Notes under the pieces: generated by a model
Seen by the model: the letters and a program-made list of their open reading frames with translations, nothing else
Told to the model about the DNA's origin: nothing
Database searches by the model: none
Shown: positions 26,161-36,000 of the stretch, in pieces
Numbering within the stretch: position 1 is the stretch's first letter
Layout of the letters: every line of letters starts with the position of its first letter
Made by a program: the position numbers and the translations under genes
Assembly (NCBI RefSeq): GCF_900117315.1
Contig: NZ_LT630337.1
Location: 3,816,348-3,880,347 of the forward strand
Direction of reading: 5' to 3'
DNA length: 64,000 nucleotides
From: Bacillus massilinigeriensis
Lineage (GTDB): Bacteria; Bacillota; Bacilli; Bacillales; Cytobacillaceae

Positions 26161-26268
26161 TTGTAATTAAAGGTTTATTTCATGTATAATAAGAATATAA
26201 TAAAAAGGAGAAGTGCCGGTAACACTCCTCCCTGCAACCTCTACCGTCAGGGTGGTGGTTGTCATATA

Positions 26269-26418
26269 TTATTTAGTTCTACGAAAACCACCCTTTAGCT
26301 TGCGACGGCGAGGGGCGGTTTTCTTGTTATCTATGACGTTTTTTCGAAAGACATGTGCAGCAATTTCACGCACAATCCCCTTCAAAATTTCACGAATGAT
26401 TTCAAGAAATGTTTCCAT
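26269..26418 (-). CDS. Small amphipathic/basic protein, type I toxin-like
   Basis: A 49-residue protein, METFLEIIREILKGIVREIA... then a strongly basic tail (KKTAPRRRKLKGGFRRTK). The ATG has a perfect ribosome site (AGGAGGTGATAATC). The 3' end of the coding region folds into a hairpin (AAAACCGCCC...GGGTGGTTTT), and just beyond it (26213-26270) lies GACGGTAGAGGTTGCAGGGAGGAG, like the sequence accompanying Bacillus type I toxin/antisense-RNA pairs. No second gene is visible. I infer a type I toxin-like module; the alternative is an uncharacterised small membrane-active peptide. Confidence 0.5.
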   Translation of the reverse strand: METFLEIIREILKGIVREIAAHVFRKNVIDNKKTAPRRRKLKGGFRRTK

Positions 26419-26675
26419 GATTATCACCTCCTTTCCAAACAGAAAGAAGATTGGACAACCAACCACCCTCACAATATTCAGTTGCCCATTCATTTTATCA
26501 TATTTTTAAATAACCTTTTTTCAAAAATGTAAAAAAAGAGAAGATTGTTACGAAGTTTTTTCCTCTCCACAAGGCTTCTTTCTCAAAACATCAGCAATTC
26601 AGCGGTAGGGCGAGGAACCGTTCCCCTGTGTACCTTCTTTCAGTGATCCCAGCCTGTCCCCTTGTCCTTTTCAAA

Positions 26676-26771
26676 AAAAAGAAAAGCCCATTCTGAGATT
26701 TCTCTCGAATAAGCTTTCCTTCTTTAATCAGCACTTTCGCGCTGGGACGTGGTACCTGTCCCTGTGTACCT
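26676..26771. repeat. Half-element (C+B) copy
   Basis: AAAGAAAAGCCCATTCTGAG...GAATAAGCTTTCC followed by a family B unit GGGACGTGGTACCTGTCCCTGTGTACC. It resembles the right half of element E. A more diverged copy covers about 26525-26635. No gene is seen in 26494-26835. Confidence 0.8.
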
Positions 26772-26835
26772 TTCCCTTATAAATCATTCTTTTTATATCT
26801 CAATTATACTTTGATTCCATAAAACCACAAATTTT

Positions 26836-27268
26836 CTAATTATGCGTAAAGTGGTCACGATTGGATTGTGTAATTGGTAAATAACCTTTTTTTACAGCCT
26901 CTTTTGGGGTTGTGAAGATTTCTTCAACAGAATATGAATAATCAGCGTCATCTCGAAAATAATATTTAGTCCCATTTATGACAGTTCCGAAATATTGATG
27001 AACTTTCGAGATTCTACTTCCCCCTAACGCAAAGTTATTATACGTCTCATTTCCCGCTAACGGATAACCTTGTATAAAAGAAATCATACCAATATCATCT
27101 ATTGTGTTGTCCCAGTCTTCTTTACTCAATATTGGTAGTGTAAAGGTATAGGTTATACCGTATTTCTTAGAATAAGTGTTATGGCGATTGATATAAAACT
27201 GAATGTCCTCTTGAATTTTACTTAGAATGGTACTTCTCCGCACATCCTCGAATAATATTGGATCCTTC
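26836..27268 (-). pseudogene. 5'-truncated gene of unknown function
   Basis: About 143 native codons, DPILFEDVRRSTILSKIQEDI...YLPITQSNRDHFTHN, with secreted-protein-like composition (YFGTVINGTKYYFRDDADYSYSVEEIF). The frame continues upstream only through element E copy 3 (MLMVGHCTCPFVPK is repeat-encoded), so the native 5' end, probably including a membrane or signal segment, was replaced by the element. I do not recognise the family. Confidence 0.6.
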
Positions 27269-27508
27269 GGGACAAAGGGACAGGTACAATGTCCCACCAT
27301 AAGCAAAAATCTCTTTTTTCACACTTTTTCCACTCAGAAATATTTTATATTTTTGATTGTTTGGATGGACAGATACCTGTTATTGTTTGCGTCCTCTTTT
27401 AAAAGTCCTTCTCGAAGAAAAGCCTTGCAGAGATTTTACTCTCCACAAGGCTTTCTTTAATTCATTAAAACTCTCTTTTTGGGACGAGGTACCTGTCCCT
27501 GTGTACCT
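27269..27508 (+). mobile_element. REPIN/MITE-like element E, copy 3
   Basis: 240 bp, near-identical to copy 2, with inverted family B ends. Its left end truncates the minus-strand gene at 26836-27268 and its right end truncates the plus-strand gene at 27509. Confidence 0.88.
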
Positions 27509-27803
27509 TAAATATATAGAAAAACCTTTAATGGAACAACTGTGGAAAGAACCTAACGTAGAGTTGATTCGTAGAAAACTTCAATTAGAAAATCCCAAAA
27601 TAGAAAATCCGGTTATTCATTATGAAGACCTAGCCAAAAACGCCTGTGATCTTTATCAGGAAGGGCTAATTACTCCAAAAAGACTGCAAAATCTACTGTC
27701 ACTTTTAAACAAAACACCAGAAGTTTATGATATTGTGTTACCAAATATTCTTCCAACAGAAGATGAAATAGATAAATTGTTAGAGGAATTAGATGATGAA
27801 TAG
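27509..27803 (+). pseudogene. 5'-truncated gene, partner of the downstream PIN-like gene
   Basis: Native sequence begins right at the end of element E copy 3 (KYIEKPLMEQLWKEPNVELI...) and continues for about 97 codons to an acidic tail (ILPTEDEIDKLLEELDDE). An internal ATG at 27531 could still start translation. It overlaps the next gene by 11 bp (GATGATGAATAG). The organisation, an upstream partially helical protein followed by a PIN-like protein, resembles Bacillus toxin-antitoxin-like or ImmA-type pairs. That is inference; the missing N-terminus prevents identification. Confidence 0.5.
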
Positions 27804-28093
27804 TCATTCAACATCATATATTTGGCCAATCGCAATATTAGACGCAGATTTTGCTATTAAACTTGGGAGAATAAGAAAATATAAAATAATAGAAGATTTG
27901 CTGCCAAATTATGTTGGGAAATTGCTGATACATGAATATGTATATGAAAATGAGGTTTTAACTCCAAAAGAAACAAAGGAACAAATTAATGTTTTAATTC
28001 AAAAAGGTTGTGCCGAAATCGTAAATGAGGATACAGTTGCTAAGTTAGGAACTCTTTCTCTAACTGTTTACGAAAACATGATTGAAAAATTAT
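27793..28093 (+). pseudogene. 3'-truncated PIN-like gene
   Basis: Starts MMNSHSTSYIWPIAILDADFAIKLGRIRKYKII; the early acidic residue in ILDADFAIKLG, together with HEYVYENEVL, resembles the first part of a PIN-type nuclease domain. After about 100 codons the native frame meets element E copy 4 (IEKLW then GTGTSSQ) and finishes in repeat DNA at 28224. The C-terminal active-site part is gone, so nuclease activity is unlikely. Both genes of this pair are thus cut on their outer sides by copies of the same element in opposite orientation. Confidence 0.55.
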
Positions 28094-28334
28094 GGTACAC
28101 AGGGACAGGTACCTCGTCCCAAAAAGAAAGAGTTGATGAAATTAAAAGAAAGCCTTGTGGAGAGTTAAACCTCTGCAAGGCTTATACTTACGAAAAGGAC
28201 GTTAAAGAGGGAAGCATGCAATGATAGATAACTGCCAATCAAAGCAATCAAAAATATTATATATTTCTAAGCGAAAAAAGTGAAAAAAAGAGATTGTAGC
28301 TTATGGTGGGACATCGTACCTGTCCCTTTGTCCC
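28094..28334 (-). mobile_element. REPIN/MITE-like element E, copy 4 (inverted)
   Basis: 241 bp, reverse complement of copies 2 and 3 (starts GGTACACAGGGACAGGTACC, ends CCTGTCCCTTTGTCCC). It joins the broken PIN-like gene to a broken RAYT gene. Confidence 0.88.
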
Positions 28335-28502
28335 GAAACAATAGGAGGCTAGTTCAAAGGAAAGGTTTTCATGGATCTGTTCAAGTATATGAAAAAGAGC
28401 GAGAAAATCAGTTTGGGATCGAAATAGAGGATCGCGGCGATTTCCTCGACTGGTCACATGATAAAATCTGTTCGGAATCCATATTCTCTTTTTGTAAGAC
28501 AC
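28335..28502 (-). pseudogene. RAYT N-terminal fragment
   Basis: GTG 28502 shares its G with the stop codon of comM (TAGTG) and encodes about 55 residues, MSYKKRIWIPNRFYHVTSRGNRRDPLF...LSFELASYC, the N-terminus of a Y1-type RAYT of a different subfamily from the one at 25165. Element E copy 4 replaces everything from just before the HUH motif, so this copy is inactive. Confidence 0.8.
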
Positions 28503-30031
28503 TATCTTTTCCCTACTTTCATTTGGTTACTCAAGTGAAATGACCTTCTCAGTGTCATAGCTTTCCATATAGACTCTTCCGTTATCTCCGCATTTCCATG
28601 CAGGTCGGAGATTGTTCTCGCTAAACGGATGATTTTCATTTGCACACGATTACTCCAGTGATGTTTAAACGCTGCGTTTTTTATCATATTTAGCTGGGGT
28701 TCCTTTAGAGGGCTTGTTGCAAGCAATTTTTCCATGGCAACTTTTCCATTACAGACTGGTTCTTGATACCGTTCATATTGCCGTTCCCTTGCTCTTATCA
28801 CTCTACCTAAAATTTCATCAGAGGTGGTTTCTGGAGTTGTGTGAGTTAAATTTACTGGTTTTAAAAATAGGAGGATATCAATACGATCAAAGACAGGTCC
28901 TGAAATTCTGTTTTGGTAGGCTTGAATGTTTTTCTGAGTACAGGTGCAATAGTGAGTGTTTGAACCAAGATAACCGCACGGACATGGATTTACGGCGGCA
29001 AGGAAAATAAAGGAAGCAGGATACGTTACAGTTGAATGGACTCGACTTATGGTGACTCTCCCTGTTTCAAGAGGCTGTCTCAACATATCTAATGTTTTCT
29101 TTGAAAACTCGGCCATTTCATCTAGAAACAAAACGCCTCGATGGGCTAGTGAAATTTCTCCTGGTTTCGGATAAGAACCCCCTCCAATCATTGCAACTGA
29201 TGAAGCGGAGTGGTGAGGATGTCGAAAGGGGGCTATCTGGGGATAGAGGTGTTTTTCCTTCGCAAGCTGGTACAAACTAATAACTTCTAGCTGTGACTTT
29301 TTGTCTAAAGGAGGAAGTATAGATGGAAACGTTTCTGCCAGCATGCTTTTGCCACATCCGGGGGGACCGCTCATCAATACATTATGTTCACCTGCCGCAG
29401 CTACCTCCATTGCTTCCTTTGCATGTCTTTGTCCCATAATGTGGCTGAAATCCCTCTCAAATTTATGATTGCAAGCAGGAAGCACCCGTTCTTGATTTAC
29501 CTTTCTTAGCGGTAGGAGTTCTTGCCCATCCAGGTGTTGCACCACTTCCTTTATATGCTGAACGACAACGCATTCCAACCCTTCAATCATGTCCAGTGGA
29601 ATCAAGGGGTCAAAAGGCAAGTATACTTTCCTATATCCTAAAGTCTTCGCTGCGACTAGAGCAGGGAGCATTCCTTCAACCTTTTCAATTGTTCCATCTA
29701 GGGATAATGCGCCAATGAATCCTATGGTTTCTGGGACATTCCCCTGCAGCTCTCCTGTTTCAATGAGTACTCCGATGGCAATTGCCAGATCAAAAAGAGG
29801 GCCATTTTTCTTTTGTTCAGAGGGAGATAGGTTCACGACAATCTTTTGGTCTGTCACATCACAGTTCAATGTTCTGATCGCTGACAGAACCCTTTCCTTC
29901 GATTCTTTTACAGAAGCATCCGGCAAACCAACAATCACCATCGACTCGGTTCCAGATGAGATCTGAACTTGTACCTGTACCCGATACCCCTCTAACCCCA
30001 TTAACCCAATACTTGAAACCTTTACTGTCAA
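28502..30031 (-). CDS. comM: ComM/YifB-family Mg-chelatase-like AAA+ ATPase
   Basis: A 509-residue protein with the N-terminal ChlI-like domain (SIGLMGLEGYRVQVQVQI, MVIVGLPDASVKESKERV, residues 1-170), an AAA+ core with Walker A GPPGCGKSML (about 218-227), Walker B LFLDEMAEF, sensor region AAVNPCPCGYLG with a Cys-rich turn, and a C-terminal Mg_chelatase_C domain. ComM in proteobacteria is a branch-migration helicase used in transformation; in Bacillaceae the role is less clear. TTG start after AAGGAGG. The RAYT fragment follows with stop/start overlap, an arrangement mirrored by the decayed pair at 24756-25953. Confidence 0.93.
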   Translation of the reverse strand: MTVKVSSIGLMGLEGYRVQVQVQISSGTESMVIVGLPDASVKESKERVLSAIRTLNCDVTDQKIVVNLSPSEQKKNGPLFDLAIAIGVLIETGELQGNVPETIGFIGALSLDGTIEKVEGMLPALVAAKTLGYRKVYLPFDPLIPLDMIEGLECVVVQHIKEVVQHLDGQELLPLRKVNQERVLPACNHKFERDFSHIMGQRHAKEAMEVAAAGEHNVLMSGPPGCGKSMLAETFPSILPPLDKKSQLEVISLYQLAKEKHLYPQIAPFRHPHHSASSVAMIGGGSYPKPGEISLAHRGVLFLDEMAEFSKKTLDMLRQPLETGRVTISRVHSTVTYPASFIFLAAVNPCPCGYLGSNTHYCTCTQKNIQAYQNRISGPVFDRIDILLFLKPVNLTHTTPETTSDEILGRVIRARERQYERYQEPVCNGKVAMEKLLATSPLKEPQLNMIKNAAFKHHWSNRVQMKIIRLARTISDLHGNAEITEESIWKAMTLRRSFHLSNQMKVGKR

Positions 30032-30032
30032 T

Positions 30033-30303
30033 CACAAAACCTCCTTAACTTAACAAAATTATCAAAATTACAAGCAAATATCTGAATACTGTGTGTTGCT
30101 TCGGAAAAATAAAGGAAGACCTGATACGAAGGCATAGAAGAAAATAAATAAACTGAGGCTTAAAGAGGAAATTCCAATTCATACCACTTACATTACACCT
30201 TCCTAAATTCTACAAAAACTACAAAAATCCTTCAGGAAATATAAAAATTCTATTATTCTACCAATCAAGTATTCGACAAAAATCGGGTGGTCACTGTGAC
30301 GAA
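30033..30303. repeat. Direct repeat, copy 1 (comM upstream region)
   Basis: From the comM ribosome site (CACAAAACCTCC) through GAATACTGTGTGTTGCTTCG and CCAATTCATACCACTTACAT to a family D palindrome (GGTGGTCACTGTGACG). A ~90% identical copy is at about 30905-31183. Besides the promoter of comM, 30032-30337 holds no gene. Confidence 0.85.
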
Positions 30304-30337
30304 CCCCCCGTGACGCAACCCCCTGTGTACCTTTTAT

Positions 30338-30742
30338 TTACTTCTCATCTATAACTTCTTCGTTTTTTTCAATCGCTATTATTCCAGGTGAAGCGGGAGT
30401 TTCCTCTGTAAACAAAGGCGCTTTTTCATAGTCACTTTTTGCTAAGGCATTAGCTATACAATAGCACAAAGCAATTATTATACCAGTTATAAAAAGAGAA
30501 AAAAATACTCTAATACTTTTTGAAAGATTGTAAAATACATATAGATCAAAATCCAAAATTTGCAACGCATACCCAATTATTAGAAGAACCAGTCCTAACC
30601 TAATGATCCAAGATTGTTTAGAGTTTTCTAGGGTCCCAGGTAGTTTTTCTCCAAATACCGGAAATTGAAATATATCTTTTTTTATAAAGCTAGAAATTCC
30701 TAACAATACTCCTGCTGCTAATTGAAATATATTTGCAAGCAA
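30338..30742 (-). CDS. Small membrane protein of unknown function
   Basis: A 134-residue protein with three hydrophobic segments (about 1-18 IFQLAAGVLLGISSF; 46-64 IIRLGLVLLIIGYALQIL; 78-99 VFFSLFITGIIIALCYCIANAL) and an acidic C-terminal tail (EKNEEVIDEK). The start is TTG with GGAAGGGGG upstream. It sits between the two copies of a 270-bp direct repeat, so it may have been captured by the duplication. Not recognised. Confidence 0.5.
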   Translation of the reverse strand: MLANIFQLAAGVLLGISSFIKKDIFQFPVFGEKLPGTLENSKQSWIIRLGLVLLIIGYALQILDFDLYVFYNLSKSIRVFFSLFITGIIIALCYCIANALAKSDYEKAPLFTEETPASPGIIAIEKNEEVIDEK

Positions 30743-30904
30743 TAATGTCGCCCCCTTCCCTCTTCATAATTCGACAAAAGGTGTTGTTCCCCTTTTTATA
30801 AACAAAAATTCATTATTTTAGGTGTTGGTGTTATGTCGTTTAATGTTTAATCTTCCTAATGCGACATAATATGCATAAAAAAAGAAACCCTTTAGAGAAT
30901 TTCT

Positions 30905-31183
30905 CATCACAAAACCTCCTTAGCTTAACAAAATTATCAAAATTACAAGCAAATTTTTGAATACTGTGTGTTGCTTCGGAAAAATAAAGGAAGACCTGAT
31001 ACGAAGACATAGAAGAAAATAAATAAACTGAGGCTTAAAGGTGAAATTCCAATTCATACCACTTACATTGCACCTTCCTAAATTCTACAAAAACCACAAG
31101 AATCCTTCTAAAAATTTAAAAATTCTATTATTCTACCAATTATGCATTCGACAAATTTCGGGTGGTCACTGTGACGCATCCCC
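30905..31183. repeat. Direct repeat, copy 2, ending in family D palindrome
   Basis: Second copy of the comM upstream segment, including the former ribosome site but no comM coding sequence after it. It ends in TCGGGTGGTCACTGTGACGC. Confidence 0.85.
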
Positions 31184-31555
31184 CCCAACAAATATTATAG
31201 AGCCTAAAATAAAAAGAAAAGCCCTGCAGAGATTTTTCTCCACAGAGCTTTCCATGAAAGACATTAAATTTTCTACCAATCTACTTATCTTTCGACAAAT
31301 TTCGGGTAGTCACTGTGACGCAACCACCTTATTCTACCAATCAAGTATTCGACAAAAATCGGGTGGTCACTGTGACGCATCCCCAATAGAGCCCAAAATA
31401 AAAAGAAAAGCCCCGCAGAGATTTCTCTCCACAGAGCCTTCCTTCAACTATTTGCCTACTAATCTTCGACAAAATTCGGGGTGTGACAGGCACCAACCCT
31501 CAATAATAAATTATTGGTTATTGGGGTGGGACAATGAACCTGTCCCTGTGTCCCT
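31184..31555. repeat. Array of family C, D and B repeats
   Basis: Two C units (AAAAGAAAAGCCCTGCAGAG... near 31210 and AAAAGAAAAGCCCCGCAGAG near 31402), family D palindromes (GGTGGTCACTGTGACG or variants at about 31302, 31360) each preceded by TTCTACCAATC...TTCGACAAA, a partial family A piece (GTGACAGGCACC, 31483) and a B unit (31528-31555). Open frames across this stretch are repeat-encoded and not genes. Confidence 0.8.
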
Positions 31556-31812
31556 AGACAGTCGATTTTAGAATCTGACTCTTTAATAAACTTTAACATC
31601 TCATGTAACTCCGGCCTATCTGCCACTGCTCCTGTATATCCTATATCATTAAATGTTTCTAAAACTTCAATCCCATTTCTTTTTGCAAAATCATTACAAA
31701 CATTGTGCTGGTAGTTTATACTCTCTTCTTCTGACATACCAGAAACTTTTATTGATTTTCTGTAGTAGTTAATTGCAGTGAGATTTTTATTTTTGCTATC
31801 AATAATTAGCAC
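31556..31812 (-). pseudogene. Serine recombinase N-terminal fragment
   Basis: About 85 native residues: AINYYRKSIKVSGMSEEESINYQHNVCNDFAKRNGIEV...DIGYTGAVADRPELHEML, the start of a large serine recombinase catalytic domain (YRKS with the nucleophile Ser; YTGxxxxRP motif). The frame then enters a family B repeat (CLGTQGQVHCP), so the rest of the catalytic and all DNA-binding domains are lost. GTG start. Probably a remnant of an integrated phage or element. Confidence 0.72.
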
Positions 31813-32084
31813 TCTTTTTTAACTCATCTCCTCTGGGTATTTTGTTATTTCTTGCATAAAGAGGAGTCTTTTTTGTTACATAAGAATTTATTCATTAACA
31901 CCACAATTTATATATATATTTTTCGGAAATAATAAAGTGTTGGTAGGAAAAACGGGGGGATTGACTTTTTAAACAGCATAAGCAAGGATTTTGGAAAAGA
32001 TGCTATGTTTTTTTTATTTGGAATAAATGACTAATGATTTGTAGTGGAACGAGAAAACAGTCACCGTGTCCCTCGGCAACCTCC

Positions 32085-32959
32085 TCCAATAGAAATAGCC
32101 CTAACTCCATCGAAAGGAATTAGGGCTGTTATTAATTTATACAATTATAATATAAGCTTTTCTTTCTATTTGAATCGGCTACCAAGTCAAAAAGAAAAGC
32201 CCATTCTGAGATTTGTTCCGAATGAGCTTCCTTCCTATCAGCACTTACGTACTGGGACAAGGAACCTGTCCCTTTGTCCCTATCAAAACGTGTGAAGCAA
32301 CTGAATATAAAGCAATCAATGTCTCGTAGAGGTAAGTTACATCTGTTGAGCTCTTCTTTAATTTAGTGGGACAAGGAACCTGTCCCCGTGTCCCTTCATA
32401 GGCATAGCATATACAGTTAGTCTTAGTTAAAAAGAAAAGCCCATTCTGAGATTTCTCCCGAATGAGCTTTCCTTCCACAATCAGAACTTTCGTGCTGGGA
32501 CATGGTACCTGTCCCCTTGTCCCTCGACAAAAATCGGGTGGTCACTGTGACGCATCCCCAAAAAGAAAAGCCCATTTTGAGATTTCTCTCGAATGAGCTT
32601 TCCTTCCACAATCAGAACTTTCGTGCTGGGACGAGGTACCTGTCCCCTTGTCCCTCGGGTGGTCACTGTGACGCAACCCCTTGCTGGGACGAGGAACCTG
32701 TCCCTTTGTCCCTTACTCCATAGAAAGGAATTAGGGCTGTAACTATCTTGCATGATTAAAATATAAATATATCTTTCTTTCCATTTAATTCGGTTGCCAA
32801 GTTAAAAAGAAAAGCCCATTCTGAGATTTCTCCCGAATGAGCTTTCCTTCCACTATCAGCACTTTCGTGCTGGGACGAGGAACCTGTCCCCGTGTCCCTC
32901 ACAAATTATTGGATAAAGGGGAGGGACAAGGAACCTGTCCCCGTGTCCCTCAGAGATTT
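32085..32959. repeat. Dense array of C+B half-elements and D palindromes
   Basis: C+B units (AAAAGAAAAGCCCATTCTGAG...GAATGAGCTTTCC...GTGCTGGGAC...TGTCCC) at about 32189-32280, 32428-32524, 32560-32655 and 32804-32899; single B units at 32368-32394, 32684-32712 and 32922-32950; D pieces at 32525-32559 and 32656-32680. A further direct repeat (CTCCAT-GAAAGGAATTAGGGCTGT) occurs at 32106 and 32715. No real gene is visible between 31813 and 33032. Confidence 0.85.
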
Positions 32960-33032
32960 TTTCTCCACAGAGCTTTCCAAGAAAGACATTAAATTATGTC
33001 TACCAATCCTATTAAAGAACTTCAGTTAAAAC

Positions 33033-36000
33033 TTATAGTCCAGAAATTGTTTTAGTTGTTGTAGCAGATGCATTACCAGCAGCATCTTCAACTTTTGTAG
33101 CTACAGCATTTACAGTTGCGCCAGCTGTCGGAGCTGCACTCAGTGTTAATTCAACTGTGTTAGAGCCTAGTACATGAGCAACTGTTGAGATAGTCGCAGA
33201 ACCAGCTCCACCATCAGTAAATAGAATATCTCCACTCGCAATTGCTGCAGGAGTTGCTGACTCATCTGTAACAGCTTCAGAGAATGTAATTACTACTTTA
33301 TGAGCAGCTCCTACTAAGTTGTAAACAGCTGAAGTTATAACAGCAGCAGCACCGTCTACAGCAGCAGTAGCTGTTGATTCAGCAGTAGATGCATTACGTA
33401 ATAAATCTTCTACTTGTCCTGATACAGTTACTTTTGGTGTGGCAGCAGTATCGTTATTTGCACCCTCTTTTAATGCTAATGTTACTGTAGCATTTCCAGA
33501 ACCATTAACGATTGAACTTACACCTTCAATTACATATCCTTCTACTTGGAAATCACTTGCAGTAACAGAACCTGCAAATAAATTCTCAGAGAATACAACC
33601 TCTACTGCATCAATTTTACCATCTGCATCGAGGTCTTTAGTTGTACGTGAAACAACTGATGGACCAACTTTGTCTTCAACAGTAGTTGCAACAATGTTAA
33701 GTTGTGCTCCATCTGCGTTTGTGATTCCTGAGATAGATCCTGGAGTTAATGTAGTACCAGAAACAGTACCAGTAGCAACTTTAACACCAGCAACTTCTGT
33801 ATTACCAGCTGCTAAAGCAATTGCCGCAGGAACCTCAACAGTAATAATTGTTTGTCCACCAATAATTGTTGAACTCTCAATGTTTGCAAGTGTATAGTTA
33901 GTACCGTTATCTGCAGATACTGCAATTTTCGCACTAGCATTAACAGTTACAACATCATCAACATATAATTTAAGCTTTGTAAGTGATACTGCTTCAACCT
34001 TGTCAAGTACAACAGTTGCAGCTGTATGAGTAACAGTAACTGATGTTACGAAATTAGAAGTCTTATTACCAGCAGCATCTTTAACTTGACCCACTTGAAT
34101 AGTTGTTGGACCACCTGTTGTAAAATCAATAGATCCAGTAACGTCAGTGTAATCTAATACAACTGATTTATTATCAGCAGACGCAGTAATTTTTACTTTT
34201 GAATCTACGTTATACATAGATTTATCTTCAATTGAAGCTTTATCCATTGCTTCACTGAATTTGATTTTGATTTTCTTAGTTCCAAGAACAGTAGCTGCAG
34301 TATTTACAGTTGGAGCAACTTTATCTGTTGCAACAAAAGACTTAGTTACTGTGTCAATTTTATTAGCAGCAACTGATACGTCTGCAACATTTTTAACTTC
34401 TAAAGTATAAGTACCACCATTTAAAGTTGACGTAGTCAATTCAAATGTCTTATGGTCTCCAGAAGGATTTGCAATAGAGCTTACGTTAACAATCTTACCA
34501 TCCGCATCTTTTAATACATAGTTGGCAGGGTTTGTAGCACTATTAGCACCTGAAGTAGATGCATCGTTTACAACTTCAGAATAAACAACCTTTAATGTAT
34601 TAGCATCCTTGAATTCAACATTGTTAAGCACTGGTTTAACAAAGTCTGCTGAAGTGTTTACAGTTACAGTAAATGGTTCGAGAATATTACCAAAACCGTC
34701 TTTTACTTTGTTAGCATCAGCAGTGTTTGCAGCATAGTCAAAATAAAGTGTTGTAGCACCCGGAGCTAATGGCTGATTGAATGTTACTTTATATTCATCA
34801 TCTGCAATCTTAGTAACAGAACCACCAGAGAAGGCTGTACCATTATTAGTTACTGCGTTGTAACCTTTGTATCCATGAGAGAATACTAGGTATTGAGCAA
34901 CTGCATTTGAAGAAATATCAGGAATTGGCTTGTTGAATTTAAGTGTTACACTTGTTTCAGTTGATGTTTTAACTGTTGCTTTAACAGCAGTTGTATCCTT
35001 TACATAAGTGAACTGTTTAGTAACTTTGTTAATTCCAAATCCTGGAGATTGAGCAAAGTCTTGTCCTCCACTAACTTCGATAGAGTGATTTCCATCTACC
35101 ATATCAACTGGTAAAGTAATAGTACCCTCAGTACCAGTACTATTTAAAGATACAGCTGGTTGATATACTACATTATTCATAGTAATCTTTGCAGTTGGAG
35201 CTACTGCTAATGCTTCAGAGAAGTATACTTTAACTGTGTTTTTACCAGTTACTTTTACATCAGAAACTTCTGGTGCAGCATTATCAAAGAAAACAACATC
35301 TTGCTTGTAAGTTGGAACAGTTGAACCGTCAGTAGTTTTTACATCTTTAACTACAACTTCAACCTTTTCTTGTTGAGCAGCAGCTGTTGAAAGGAAAACA
35401 GTTACAGTTTTCTTATCAGTTGATAATTGATAAACTGTACCAGATGAAAACGCAGCTGTACCAGAACCACTACGAGCGATGTTTGTTGTATTTAATGTAT
35501 TTTCGTCAATTTCTTTGTTGAATTTAACCACTAATGTCTTATTGTTAATCGCACTTACAGATTGAACTGCAGGAGTAGCTAATTCTTCTTTAAGCTTAGC
35601 AACATCAGCAGCTAAAGTTTCAGCTTGAGCAGCTAATGGTGCATTATAAGCAGCTAATACATGTCCTTCTGGAGCAGCTCCAACAACGCCAGCTTTGATT
35701 GCGTATGCTTGATCTTCTAGAGCTTTGTTGATAGCAGCTACTGCTTCTTCAGCTTTTGCTAAATCTTTAGCAGTTACTGCTGCGTTAGCAGCTTCAAGTT
35801 GTTTTAAAATGTCTAATTTAGCAGCATAAGCAGCTTTGATAGCATTTTGGTATTTAACCGCATTTCCAACATATTTCTTGTAAGTTTTTGTAAGATCTGT
35901 TACCCAAGCAAGTCTTTGTTTGTAGCTGTACTTAGATTTCTTAACATTTGCCTTAGTTTTGTTGTATGAATCTTTAGCTTTTTGGATGTGTTTTTCCATC

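Noticed and set aside
31041..31571. 176-codon frame
   Set aside because: Consists of C and D repeats read in frame (recurring SGGHCDAS, KRKAxQRF); not a gene.
32044..32753. Several 60-90-codon frames on both strands
   Set aside because: All are encoded by C+B half-elements (GTGTMSQ, RDRFLVP patterns).
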